Part shown: piece after piece, positions 16,783 to 24,870 of the stretch | How the letters are laid out: every line of letters starts with the position of its first letter | Position numbering within the stretch: the first letter of the stretch is position 1 | Source of the DNA: DATFQE01 sp963733845 | Lineage (GTDB): Bacteria > Actinomycetota > Thermoleophilia > Gaiellales > Gaiellaceae | Length of the DNA stretch: 64,000 nt | NCBI GenBank assembly: GCA_963733845.1 | Contig: CAVTEM010000002.1 | Span: 248,001-312,000 of the forward strand | Reading direction: 5' to 3' | Notes under the pieces: generated by a model | Seen by the model: only the letters and a program-made list of their open reading frames with translations | Told to the model about the DNA's origin: nothing | Databases searched by the model: none | Position numbers and translations under genes: made by a program

Positions 16783-17198
16783 GCGACGGGCCCTGGGAGG
16801 ACCTGCGGCCCGACGGGCCGCACGTGTGGCGGACGCTGGGCTACCGGCGCACGCGTGCCGAGCCGGGCCGGGTCGACCTCGAATGGGACGCGACCGAGGA
16901 GTACACGTTCCCCGACGACGATGGGGGCTCGATCGTCCACGGCGGCCTGGTGGCGACCGTGCTCGACACCGCGATGGGCGGAGCCTGCGCGACCATGCTG
17001 GAGGCAGGCGAGTCGTTCCTCACCGCCGACCTGCGCGTCGAGTTCCTCCGGGCAGGCCGCCCGGGGCTCCTGCGCGCCGAAGGGCAGGTCGTGCGCAAGA
17101 CGAGACGCGTCGTCTTCTGCGCCGCGGAGCTCTACGACGCCGAGGGCAGCCACATCGCGAGCGCCCGCTGCACCCAGGTGATCCGGCCGCTGGCCTAG
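16779..17198 (+). CDS. PaaI-family hotdog thioesterase
   Basis: 139 residues from an ATG overlapping the SDR stop (ATGA). The hotdog helix GSIVHGGLVATVLDTAMGGACATML and the strand LTADLRVEFLRAG are typical of the PaaI/ComA2 group that hydrolyses acyl- or aryl-CoA. It is last in a forward operon beginning at 11060. The stop overlaps the convergent membrane-protein gene by 4 bp. Confidence 0.85.
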   Translation: MSDGPWEDLRPDGPHVWRTLGYRRTRAEPGRVDLEWDATEEYTFPDDDGGSIVHGGLVATVLDTAMGGACATMLEAGESFLTADLRVEFLRAGRPGLLRAEGQVVRKTRRVVFCAAELYDAEGSHIASARCTQVIRPLA

Positions 17199-17479
17199 AA
17201 CTCGTTCAGGAAGTCCTGCCGCGAGCGAAGCTCCCACACGAACAGGGCCGTCGCGGTCGCAACTGCGCCGACGGCGACCGCCCCGAGCAGCCAGGGGCCC
17301 AGGTCGATGCCGACGAAGGTGATCAGGAGGAGCGGGAAGAAGACGTAGAGCACCGCGGCCAGTACCCCGCAGAGCAGGCACTCGGCGACGAGGGTGGCGA
17401 GGCGACCGCCCGAAGGAGCCAGCAGATCCTCACGTCGGATGTCCCGCTCCACGCGGATCGGCCGCGTGTTCATGCCCAT
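17195..17479 (-). CDS. Small membrane protein with two transmembrane helices, unknown function
   Basis: About 94 residues from the ATG at 17479, preceded by AAGGGATGGGAG; a start nine codons further upstream is possible. A charged N-terminus (IRVERDIRREDLL) precedes two hydrophobic helices (about residues 30-52 and 59-78) and a short C-terminal tail. No family recognised. It is convergent with the thioesterase gene. Confidence 0.6.
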   Translation of the reverse strand: MGMNTRPIRVERDIRREDLLAPSGGRLATLVAECLLCGVLAAVLYVFFPLLLITFVGIDLGPWLLGAVAVGAVATATALFVWELRSRQDFLNEF

Positions 17480-17568
17480 CGACGCCCGCTCCCATCCCTT
17501 CGGCACTCACCGATCGTATGCCTCTGCCCACCTGCGGGCCACCACGATCGGTCGCGTGGGGCGGCAGG

Positions 17569-17589
17569 CAAGTAACAGTCTGTTACTTG
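17569..17589. repeat. Palindromic repeat, pair 2 left copy (central base T)
   Basis: Perfect 10-bp arms, core AAGTAACAGTCTGTTACTT. The central T shows that this copy is inverted relative to the others. It lies upstream of a 97-aa ORF; the matching copy is 389 bp away, downstream of that ORF. Confidence 0.92.
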
Positions 17590-17647
17590 AGCAGAACGGC
17601 ACGCTTTCGTCACACTCGATGGAGTCCCCGGCGGCCACAGTTGCGGC

Positions 17648-17941
17648 ATGGTCACGATGGCTCCGCGAATCTCTCGCCGCGTGCTCGAAGCGATCGTTCG
17701 GGCGGACGATCCGACTGTGCCGATCGCTGAGACCTACCGACGGGTCGCGCGCGCCGCGGAGCGGCATGGCTACACGCGTCCGAGCTACGAGCAGGTCCGC
17801 GTCCTCGTCCATCGGGCTCGGCGGATCAGCAAGCAACCGACCACGACCGATGTGCTGCTCGACATCACGTTCTCGAGACGCGTGCCGGACGAGCTCATCG
17901 ACCACTTCGCGGGAATCGGCGTCCGGCCGCTCAGACGCTGA
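17648..17941 (+). CDS. 97-aa basic protein of unknown function between two palindromic repeats
   Basis: Arg-rich, predominantly helical protein beginning MVTMAPRISRRVLEAIVR; an internal ATG three codons on is an alternative start. The central part (AETYRRVARAAERHGY, then RPSYEQVRVLVHRARRI) looks like a helix-turn-helix-type DNA-binding segment, followed by TDVLLDITFSRRVPDELIDHFAG. I cannot name a family. Its position is notable: the palindromes at 17569 and 17958 sit 58 bp before its start and 16 bp after its stop. That suggests, but does not prove, that the protein and repeats form one unit. Confidence 0.55.
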   Translation: MVTMAPRISRRVLEAIVRADDPTVPIAETYRRVARAAERHGYTRPSYEQVRVLVHRARRISKQPTTTDVLLDITFSRRVPDELIDHFAGIGVRPLRR

Positions 17942-17957
17942 CCGGCGCTTCCCGTCC

Positions 17958-17978
17958 CAAGTAACAGACTGTTACTAG
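17958..17978. repeat. Palindromic repeat, pair 2 right copy
   Basis: Core AAGTAACAGACTGTTACT with a single outer mismatch (AG instead of TG at the right end). It lies 16 bp after the stop of the 97-aa ORF and 17 bp before the 3' end of the convergent oxidoreductase gene. Confidence 0.92.
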
Positions 17979-17995
17979 GGAAAGACGCCGGACGC

Positions 17996-19015
17996 TTAGC
18001 TACGGTCGGCGATCTTGACCAGGGCCTTGCCGCGGTTCTCGCCGTTCAGCATCCCGATGAAGGCTTTCGGGGTGTTCTCGAGGCCCTCGGTCACGTGCTC
18101 CGTCCAGCGGATCTTCCCCTCGGCCACCCAGCGCGCCATGCGGGGGGCGACCTCGTTGAAGCGGTGGACGTAGTCGGTGACGAGAAAGCCCTCCATCCGC
18201 GCCCGGTAGACGATCAGCGCGCCCGGGTGGAACGTGGGCTCGGGCCGCTCGAGGTTGTACTGCGAGATCTGTCCGCAGATCGCGATCCGCGCGCCGACGT
18301 TCAGCCTCGACACGACCGCGGCCGAGACCTCGCCGCCCACGTTGTCGAAGTACACGTCGACACCGTCGGGGCACGCGTCCTTCAGCGCGGCACGAAAGTC
18401 GTCGCCCTTGTAGTCGATCCCGACGTCGTAGCCGTGGAGCTGGCAGTCCTTGCACTTCTCCGGCCCGCCGGCGATCCCGACGGTGCGGCAGCCGGCGATC
18501 TTCGCGATCTGCCCGACGATCTGGCCGACGGCGCCCGCCGCCCCCGAGACGACAACCGTGTCGCCGGGCTTGGGCCGACCGACGTCGAGGAGCCCGAAGT
18601 ACGCGGTGAAGCCGGTCTGCCCGACCGCGTGCAAGGCCAGCGACGGCGGGTCGAGGAACGGCGGCACCAGCCGCAGGTGCCCTCCGCGCGCGACCGCGTA
18701 CTCCTGCCAGTCGAGCTGCCCGACGACGAGGTCTCCCGGCGAGTAGCGGCCGTCCTGGCTCGAGACGACCTCGCCGACCGCCTGCGCGGTCACGACGTCC
18801 CCGAGCTCGAGCCCGCGCGCGTACGAGCGCTGGGTGCCCATGCGCCCGCGCTGGTAGGGATCGACCGAGAGCCAGAGGTTGCGCACGAGCACCTGGCCGG
18901 GGCCGGGCTCGCCGACCTCGACCTCGTCGACGGCGAAGTCGTCCTCGGTCGGGAAGCCGACCGGACGCGAGACGAGGGTGACCCGCCGGTTGCTGGTGCC
19001 TACCTGAACTGCCAC
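17996..19015 (-). CDS. NADP-dependent 2-alkenal/prostaglandin reductase-like oxidoreductase (CurA/PTGR family)
   Basis: 339 residues from the GTG at 19015, overlapping the upstream dehydrogenase stop by 16 bp. Hallmarks: VRNLWLSVDPYQRGRM near the N-terminus, then GQTGFTAYFGLLDVGRPKPGDTVVVSGAAGAVGQIVGQIAKIAG and DVYFDNVGGEVSAAVVSRLN, with no zinc ligands. The family reduces the C=C bond of alpha,beta-unsaturated carbonyls with NADPH. It is complete and follows an acyl-CoA dehydrogenase in the same operon. Confidence 0.9.
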   Translation of the reverse strand: MAVQVGTSNRRVTLVSRPVGFPTEDDFAVDEVEVGEPGPGQVLVRNLWLSVDPYQRGRMGTQRSYARGLELGDVVTAQAVGEVVSSQDGRYSPGDLVVGQLDWQEYAVARGGHLRLVPPFLDPPSLALHAVGQTGFTAYFGLLDVGRPKPGDTVVVSGAAGAVGQIVGQIAKIAGCRTVGIAGGPEKCKDCQLHGYDVGIDYKGDDFRAALKDACPDGVDVYFDNVGGEVSAAVVSRLNVGARIAICGQISQYNLERPEPTFHPGALIVYRARMEGFLVTDYVHRFNEVAPRMARWVAEGKIRWTEHVTEGLENTPKAFIGMLNGENRGKALVKIADRS

Positions 19016-20216
19016 GTGCCCCCTCCTTCGAACTCCTTCAGGATCCGCCGGCTGACGACCATCCGGTGCACCTCGTCCGGGCCGTCGTAGATACGCCCGC
19101 CGCGGGCATGGTTCGCCATCGTCGCCAGGGGCGTGCGGTCGGTGAGTCCGAGCGCGCCGTGCACCTGGATCGCCCGGTCGATCACGTCGTTCAGAGCGCG
19201 GGCGGCGAAGAACTTGATCAGCGAGATCTCGACGCGGGCCTCGTCGCCGGCGTCGATGCGGTGGGCGGCATCGAGCGTCATCAGCCGGCAGGCCTGGATC
19301 TCGGCCGCCGAGTCCGCGATCCAGTTCTGGACCGTCTGCTTGTCGGCGAGCCGTCGAGCCGAACGCCTCGCGCTCGAGCGCCCGGCTGCAGAGCAGCTCG
19401 AACGCGCGCTGCATCTGCCCGAGCCAGCGCATCACGTGATGGATGCGGCCCGGGCCCAAGCCGCTTCTGCGCGATCCGGAAGCCTTCGCCGACGCCGCCG
19501 AGCGTGTTCTCGACCGGGACGCGGACGCCGACGTAATCGACCTCGCAATGGGTCGTCCAGCCGCTTCCACGATGGCCGAAGATCGGCACCGGCCGGATCG
19601 CGACGCCCTCGCGAGTCGGCCGGGACGATGATCTGCGACGCGCGCCGGTGCGGCTCGGCGTCAGGGATCGGTGACGGCCATCAGGATCCCGAAGGCGGCG
19701 CCCTCGGCCCCGGACGAGAACCACTTGCGGCCGTCGATGACCCACTCGTCGCCGTCCCGCACCGCGCGGGTTCGCAACCCCGTCGGGTCCGAGCCCGAGA
19801 CGTCAGGCTCGGTCATGGAGAAGAAGGAGCGGATCTCGCCGGCGACGAGCGGCCGCAGCCAGGTCTCCTTCTGCTCGTCGGTCCCGAACAGGTGCAGGAT
19901 CTCGCCGTTGCCTGCGTCCGGGCGCCTGGCAGCCGAAGACGAGCTGCGCCCAGACGCTGCGCCCGATCTCCTCGTTCAGGTAGGCGTAGGCGAGGAAGCC
20001 CTGGCCGGTTCCGCCGGCCTCCGGAGGCAGGTGCGGTGCCCACAGGCCGCGCTCGCGCGAGCGGCGGCGCGAAGCTCGGTCCGTCAGCCGGTGCGAAGGA
20101 TCGTCCTCGCGGTCGAGTTCGGCCTCGACCGGGTAGAGCTGCTCCTCCATGAAGGCGCGGTAGCGGTCGCGCAGCTCGTCGAGTCCTTGCGGTGGAGCGA
20201 GTTCCGTGACCGCCAT
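19000..20216 (-). pseudogene. Acyl-CoA dehydrogenase, at least four frame breaks
   Basis: From the ATG at 20216 one frame gives MAVTELAPPQGLDELRDRYR and RAFMEEQLYPVEAELDRED. Shifts then occur near 20080, 19920, 19600 and 19370. Recognisable blocks in order are FLAYAYLNEEIGRSVWAQLVFG, GDEWVIDGRKWFSSGAEGA, and finally FFAARALNDVIDRAIQVHGALGLTDRTPL and RIYDGPDEVHRMVVSRRIL. Joined, it is a full-length enzyme of about 400 residues resembling the ACAD10/11 and LvaC group. The breaks are in GC-rich runs and probably sequencing errors. It is divergent from the LLM oxidoreductase. Confidence 0.75.
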
Positions 20217-20235
20217 GGCGTTAGCATCGCACGCC

Positions 20236-21241
20236 TTGCGTCTCGGCTTCTACATGGGGTACTCCCCGCCCGGCACGAACCCGGCCGAGCTGATCGAGCT
20301 CGCGCGCGAAGCCGAGCGCGTCGGGTACGACTCGGCGTGGGCCGCCGAGGCGTGGGGAACCGACGCCGTCTCGGTGCTCGCCTGGCTCGGCGCCACCACC
20401 ACGACGATCAAGCTCGGCTCGGCGATCCTGCAGATCCCGGCCCGCACGCCGGCCAACACGGCCATGACCGCTGCGACGCTCGACCTGCTCTCGGGCGGCC
20501 GCGTCCTGCTCGGGCTCGGCAACTCGGGCCCGCAGGTGGTCGAGGGCTGGCACGGCGAGCCCTGGGGGAAGCCGCTGACGAAGACGCGCGAGTACGTCGA
20601 GCTCGTGCGGGCCGCGCTCCGCCGCGAGACGATCGAGTACGACGGCGAGCACTACCAGGTGCCCTACACCGGCCCCGGCGCCACCGGCCTGGGCAAGCCG
20701 CTGAAGCTGATGGCCCGGCCGGAGCGCGCCGAGATCCCGATCTACCTCGCCTCGCTGCGACGGCGCTCGGTCGCGCTCGCGGTCGAGATCGCCGACGGCT
20801 GGCTGCCGATCTTCTTCTCGCCCGAGCGGACGCGGCAGACGTTCCCGAACGCCTTCGAGCGGAACGGCTTCGACATCGCGCCGGCCGTGCCCGCCATCCT
20901 CTCCGACGACGTGGAGTCGGCACGGGACATGCTCAAGGGCTACTACGCGCTCTACATCGGCGGGATGGGCTCGCGCGACACGAACTTCTACAACGAGCTC
21001 GCGCGCGAGTACGGCTACGAGGAGGCCGCCGAGCGAGATCCAGGAGCTCTACCTCGGCGGGCGGAAGCGCGACGCGGCCGAGGCCGTCCCGGACGAGCTC
21101 GTCGACGAGCTCGCGCTCGTGGGGCCGCTGGAGCGGATCCGCGACCGGCTCGCCGCCTGGCGCGAGTCGGGCGCGACGACACTGCTCGTCTCGACCCGGG
21201 ACGCGGCGAGCCTGCGCGCGGTTGCGGAGGCGGCGTCGTGA
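20236..21241 (+). CDS. LLM-class F420-dependent oxidoreductase (one frame break)
   Basis: Begins LRLGFYMGYSP at a TTG (20236); an ATG at 20215 is possible but would overlap the divergent gene's start. Luciferase-like barrel: ELAREAERVGYDSAWAAEAWG, ATTTTIKLGSAILQIPAR, SGGRVLLGLGNSGPQVVEGWHG, and IYLASLRRRSVALAVEIADGWLP. Near 21035 the frame changes and continues to the end as IQELYLGGRKRDAAEAV and GPLERIRDRLAAWRESG. About 335 residues in total. It probably uses F420, as most actinobacterial relatives do; the substrate is unknown. Confidence 0.83.
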
Positions 21242-22009
21242 AGCTCTTCGACCTCACGGGCAAGACGGCGATCGTCACCGGCGGCGGCATCGGGATCGGA
21301 CGGCAGATGGCCGAGGGCCTGGCCGCGGCGGGCGCGAACCTCGTGCTCTGCGCCCGCAAGGCGGAGCGCTGCGAGCAGGCCGCGGCCGAGCTCGAGCAGC
21401 TGGGTGTCCGTGCGCTGGGGCTCGGCTGCGACGTGCGCGACCCTGCGCAGGTCAGGCGCGTTGTCGAGACCACCGTCGCCGAGCTCGGCGGCGTCGACGT
21501 GCTCGTCAACAACGCCGGCACGGTCTGGGGCGCGAGCCCGGAGGACATGCCGCTCGAGGGCTGGCAGAAGGTGATCGACGTCAACCTGACCGGCGTCTTC
21601 CTGTTCGCCCAGGCGGCGGGCCGCGCGATGATCGACGCGCGGGAGCGGCGGCGCGATCGTGAACATCGCCTCGGTCTCGGGCTTGCAGGGCGCCCCGCCC
21701 GAGATCGTGAACACCGTCGTCTACAACGCCAGCAAGGGCGGCGTGATCGCATTCACGCGCGACCTCGCGTGCAAGTGGGCGCAGCACGGGATCCGCGTCA
21801 ACGCGATCGCTCCGGGCTGGTTCCCGTCGGACATGTCGGGCTTCGTGCTGGAGCGGCACGAGCGAGACGCTGCGAGCAGCACATCCCGCTCGGCCGCTTC
21901 GGCGGCCCGGAGGACCTCAAGGGCGCGGTCGTCTTCCTCGCGTCGCACGGCCTCGGCCTACGTGACCGGCCACACGCTCGTCGTCGACGGAGGCGAGTCG
22001 GCCTGGTAG
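21238..22009 (+). CDS. SDR family oxidoreductase (several frame breaks)
   Basis: Starts at a GTG overlapping the LLM stop. Blocks in order: LFDLTGKTAIVTGGGIGIG, LVNNAGTVWG, then after a shift near 21650 NIASVSGLQG and the catalytic YNASKGG, then after shifts near 21870 and 21950 QHIPLGRFGGPEDLKGAVVFL and YVTGHTLVVDGGESAW. The pattern is gluconate-5-dehydrogenase/3-hydroxyacyl dehydrogenase-like, about 255 residues. In a cluster with LvaA/LvaB-like proteins it is a candidate for the 3-hydroxyacyl dehydrogenase step (LvaD role). Confidence 0.78.
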
Positions 22010-22929
22010 CCGAGGTTCCCTGGGCGGGCGAGCTGGAGGAGCGGCTCGGCCGTCGGGTCGACTCCATGCACCTGCTCGCGGGCGGCGCCTCCAAGGAGGC
22101 GTGGGCAGTGGACGCCGAGGGCGAGCGCCTGCTCGTCCGCCGCGCCTCGGTCGGTGTCATCCACGCGGCGACTCTCTCCCTGGAGCAGGAGTTCCAGGTC
22201 CTGGAGGCGGCCGCCGAGGCAGGCGTGAAGGTGCCGCGGCCGGTCGCCTACCTCGGCGAGCTCGGCGGGCACGAGGCCTTCGCCATGGAGCGGATCGAAG
22301 GCGAGACGATCGGCCGGCGGATCGCGCGCAACCCGCCGCCGGGGCTGGAGACGCAGCTCGCCGACGAGCTCGCCAAGGTGCACGCGATCCCGCGCGAGCG
22401 CCTGCCGTTCCTGCGCAGCGGCGACGTGCTCGAGCGCTTCTACGGCGAGCTCGACTCGGTCGAGGACCCGCACCCGGCGATCGAGTACGGCCTCTGGTGG
22501 CTGCGTCAGCGCCCGCCCGACCCGCTGCCGGAGGTCGTCTCCCACGGCGACTTCCGGATCGGCAACGTCGCGGTCTCCGAGCATGGCCTGGAGTACCTGC
22601 TCGACTGGGAGTTCGCGCACCTCTCGGACCCGCGCGAGGACCTCGCCTGGCCGATCGTGCGCGCGTGGCGCTTCGGCGCCGACGAGCGCAAGCTGGGCGG
22701 GGTCGGCGAGCTCGAGCCGTACCTGGCCCGCTACGCGGAGCTGACCGGGATCGAGGTCGCACCCGAGGAGCTGCACTGGTGGGAGGTGCTCGGCAACGTC
22801 AAGTGGGCGATCGGCTGCCTCACCCAGTGCCGCCGCCACCTGACCGGCCTCGACCGCAGCGTCGAGTACGCCGTGCTGGGCCGCATGGCCGCGGAGATGG
22901 AGTACGAGCTCCTGGACCTCGTTGACTGA
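22003..22929 (+). CDS. Phosphotransferase (APH-fold) of the LvaA/ACAD10 type
   Basis: About 308 residues. No ATG or GTG is in the right place, so the start is uncertain; CTG at 22003 is the most upstream candidate that clears the SDR. The kinase fold is clear: GGASKEAWAVDAEGERLLVRR, FAMERIEGETIGRRI, the catalytic loop VVSHGDFRIGNVAV and the metal-binding LLDWEFAHLSDPREDLAWP. Relatives include LvaA of Pseudomonas putida and the kinase domain of ACAD10/11, which phosphorylate 4-hydroxyacyl-CoA. The following DUF6285 gene strongly supports that role. Confidence 0.85.
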   Translation: MVAEVPWAGELEERLGRRVDSMHLLAGGASKEAWAVDAEGERLLVRRASVGVIHAATLSLEQEFQVLEAAAEAGVKVPRPVAYLGELGGHEAFAMERIEGETIGRRIARNPPPGLETQLADELAKVHAIPRERLPFLRSGDVLERFYGELDSVEDPHPAIEYGLWWLRQRPPDPLPEVVSHGDFRIGNVAVSEHGLEYLLDWEFAHLSDPREDLAWPIVRAWRFGADERKLGGVGELEPYLARYAELTGIEVAPEELHWWEVLGNVKWAIGCLTQCRRHLTGLDRSVEYAVLGRMAAEMEYELLDLVD

Positions 22930-23228
22930 CCGGCCCACCGCACCCGAGCTGATCGAGGCCGTCTGGGAGTTCCTCTCCGGCGAGGTCCTCCCCACCCTCG
23001 ACGACCCGCGCATGAAGTTCCGCACGCTCGTTGCGATGAACGCGCTCGGGATCGCCCGGCGCGAGCTGGAGGCGGACGAGGTAGGCCCGGGCGCGGAGGA
23101 GCTGCGCGAGCTCGCGGCCCGCATCCGCGCGGGCGACGTCCCGGAGGGCACGCACGCCCTGCTCAGTGGAGCACGTCGCCGCCAAGCTCCGCATCTCGAA
23201 CCCCGGCTACCTCGAGAAGTACGAATGA
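22922..23228 (+). CDS. DUF6285 protein, LvaB-like partner of the phosphotransferase (one frame break)
   Basis: Starts at a TTG overlapping the phosphotransferase stop by 8 bp. It reads TDRPTAPELIEAVWEFLSG, then RTLVAMNALGIARRELE, and after a shift near 23165 ends HVAAKLRISNPGYLEKYE. About 101 residues. This is the DUF6285 pattern, the family of P. putida LvaB, a small protein that binds the LvaA kinase and is required for 4-hydroxyacyl-CoA phosphorylation. The name rests on family and adjacency. Confidence 0.82.
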
Positions 23229-23886
23229 CCCGTCGCCGGGTCTACCTGATGCGCCACGCCCAGGTCTCGTACTTCGAGAACGGTCGCCCAGTGCGGCCCG
23301 ACCTGGTCGTCCTGACCGAGGAGGGTCGCTCCCAGGCGCGGGCCGCGGCCGCGCTCCTGGACGGGATCGCGTTCGACCGCGTGATCACGAGCGGCCTGCC
23401 GCGCACGCTGGAGACCGCGCGGATCGTTGCGCCGGCCGCGCGGAGCCGGAGTCCTGGCCTGAGCTGCGCGAGATCGAGCCCGGCCGGCTCGCCGACCTCC
23501 CGGAGGACGAGCTCGAGGCGGTGTTCGTCGAGAGCTGGCGGGACGTCGTCCCCGAGGAGACGCAGTTCCTCGGCGGCGAGACGATCGCCGAGCTGCTCGA
23601 CCGCGTCCTCCCTGCCGTCGACCGGCTCGTGGCCGACCCGTCGTGGGACGTCGTGCTGCTCGTACTGCACGGCGGCGTCAACCGCGCGATCCTCTCGTAC
23701 GCGCTGACGGGCGGCCGGGCGTTCCTGGGCAACTTCGAGCAGTCGCCCGCGTGCGTGAACGTGCTCGACGTCGGGGAGGACTGGGTCGTGCGCGCCGTCA
23801 ACGACGCCCCCACCGACCCGGCCCATCTCCGCGGACGCCTGCGGACGATGGAGGAGCTGTGGCAGGAGTTCCGCGCGACGGACTGA
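23225..23886 (+). CDS. Histidine phosphatase family protein (one frame break)
   Basis: ATG overlaps the DUF6285 stop. It begins RRRVYLMRHAQVSYF with the RHA catalytic motif and continues DRVITSGLPRTLETARIVA. Near 23440 the frame shifts to WPELREIEPGRLADLPEDELE, and ends with the second-histidine region VVLLVLHGGVNRAILSYAL. About 220 residues. Phosphoglycerate-mutase-fold phosphatase; the substrate is unknown, though its place after an acyl-CoA kinase is suggestive. Confidence 0.82.
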
Positions 23887-23890
23887 GGGT

Positions 23891-24293
23891 CTAGACGACC
23901 ACGAGCTCCGCCGTCCCCTCGCGCACGACGAACTCGATCGGCCGCGTGTGTTCGAGCTTCAGGCGGTAGCGGGGACGCTCCGGGAGGTCGACCTCGAGCT
24001 CGAGTACGCAGTAGGTGGGGATCCGCTCCACGCCCCAGTCGATGTCGGGCTCGGCGTTCTCGGCGCGCCCGGCGGGCAGCTCCCCCTCGGCGACGACGGT
24101 GCCGTCCTCCGCCTCGATCGTGAACGGCGCGCCGGCGTGGATGTGCTGGAACGGACGCGCGCCCGCGCACTCGACTCCCTCGGTCGCGGATGTTCTTGTC
24201 CGGCACGACGAGGCGGATGCTCGTGTCGGCGTCGGAGCCGCCGCAGCCCGAGACGACGAGGGCGGCCAGCGCGAGGGCGCCGGCGATCCTCAC
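23891..24293 (-). CDS. Small lipoprotein of unknown function (one frame break)
   Basis: Starts at a GTG overlapping the stop of the thioredoxin-like gene (GTGA). Signal peptide VRIAGALALAALVVSGCGG with lipobox V-S-G-C, then DTSIRLVVPDKNIR. After a shift near 24195 it continues EGVECAGARPFQHIHAGAPF and ends in beta-rich sequence (EFVVREGTAELVVV). About 133 residues, exported and lipid-anchored. No family recognised; possibly a cupredoxin-sized beta domain. Confidence 0.65.
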
Positions 24294-24857
24294 GGCGCGA
24301 CAGTGACCAGCTCGCCGAGCCGGCGGTCGAGCACCTCGCGGTCGACGTCCCCGGGCCAGCCGCTCAGGACCTTCCCGCCTCGCGAGACGAGCACGACGAC
24401 CGGCGGCTCGCGCGCCGCGTAGTCGAGCCAGACGCGGTCGGAGGCGGCGGCGACCGGCCGGCCGAGGTCGAGCTCGTCCGCATAGTCGACCGCGGCCTCG
24501 GCGTCGTCCTCGGGCACGATCCCGAGCAGCGCGATCGCGTCGCCGTGCTCCTCGACCGCGGCCGCGACCTCGCGGTGCAGGTCGGCGCAGCGCTCGCACC
24601 AGCTGGCCGTGAACACGAGCACCACCGGCCGCTTGGCCCAGAGGTCGGAGGCCGTGATCGGCGTTCCGTCGAGCAGCTTCGCCGTGAACGCGGGCGCAGG
24701 GAGCGCGGTCGCAGGAGCCCGCGCGTAGACGACCCCGGCGGGCACGGGGCCCGGGAGGTCGGCGGCACCGCCGGCTGTGTCGCCGTCGTCGCCGCCGCAG
24801 CCGCACGCTGCGAGCACGAGGCCGAGCGCGAGGGCGGCCCGGGCGCCGCCCCCGCAC
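24290..24857 (-). CDS. TlpA/thioredoxin-like lipoprotein
   Basis: The lipobox region LALGLVLAACGCGG is followed by a linker and a thioredoxin fold: PAPAFTAKLLDGTPITASDL, VLVFTASWCERCADLHREV with the CxxC redox pair, VPEDDAEAAVDYADELDLG and PPVVVLVSRGGKVLSGWPG. The GTG at 24857 is in another frame by one base across a run of five G, so the start region likely contains an indel error. It is an extracytoplasmic thiol-disulphide protein, between the M6 protease and another lipoprotein in one operon. Confidence 0.8.
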
Positions 24858-24870
24858 TGCCTCGAGTTCC

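Noticed and set aside
17569..17978. Insertion sequence with terminal inverted repeats
   Set aside because: No recognisable transposase, no target-site duplication seen, and the terminal repeats are themselves palindromes; kept as an open hypothesis only.
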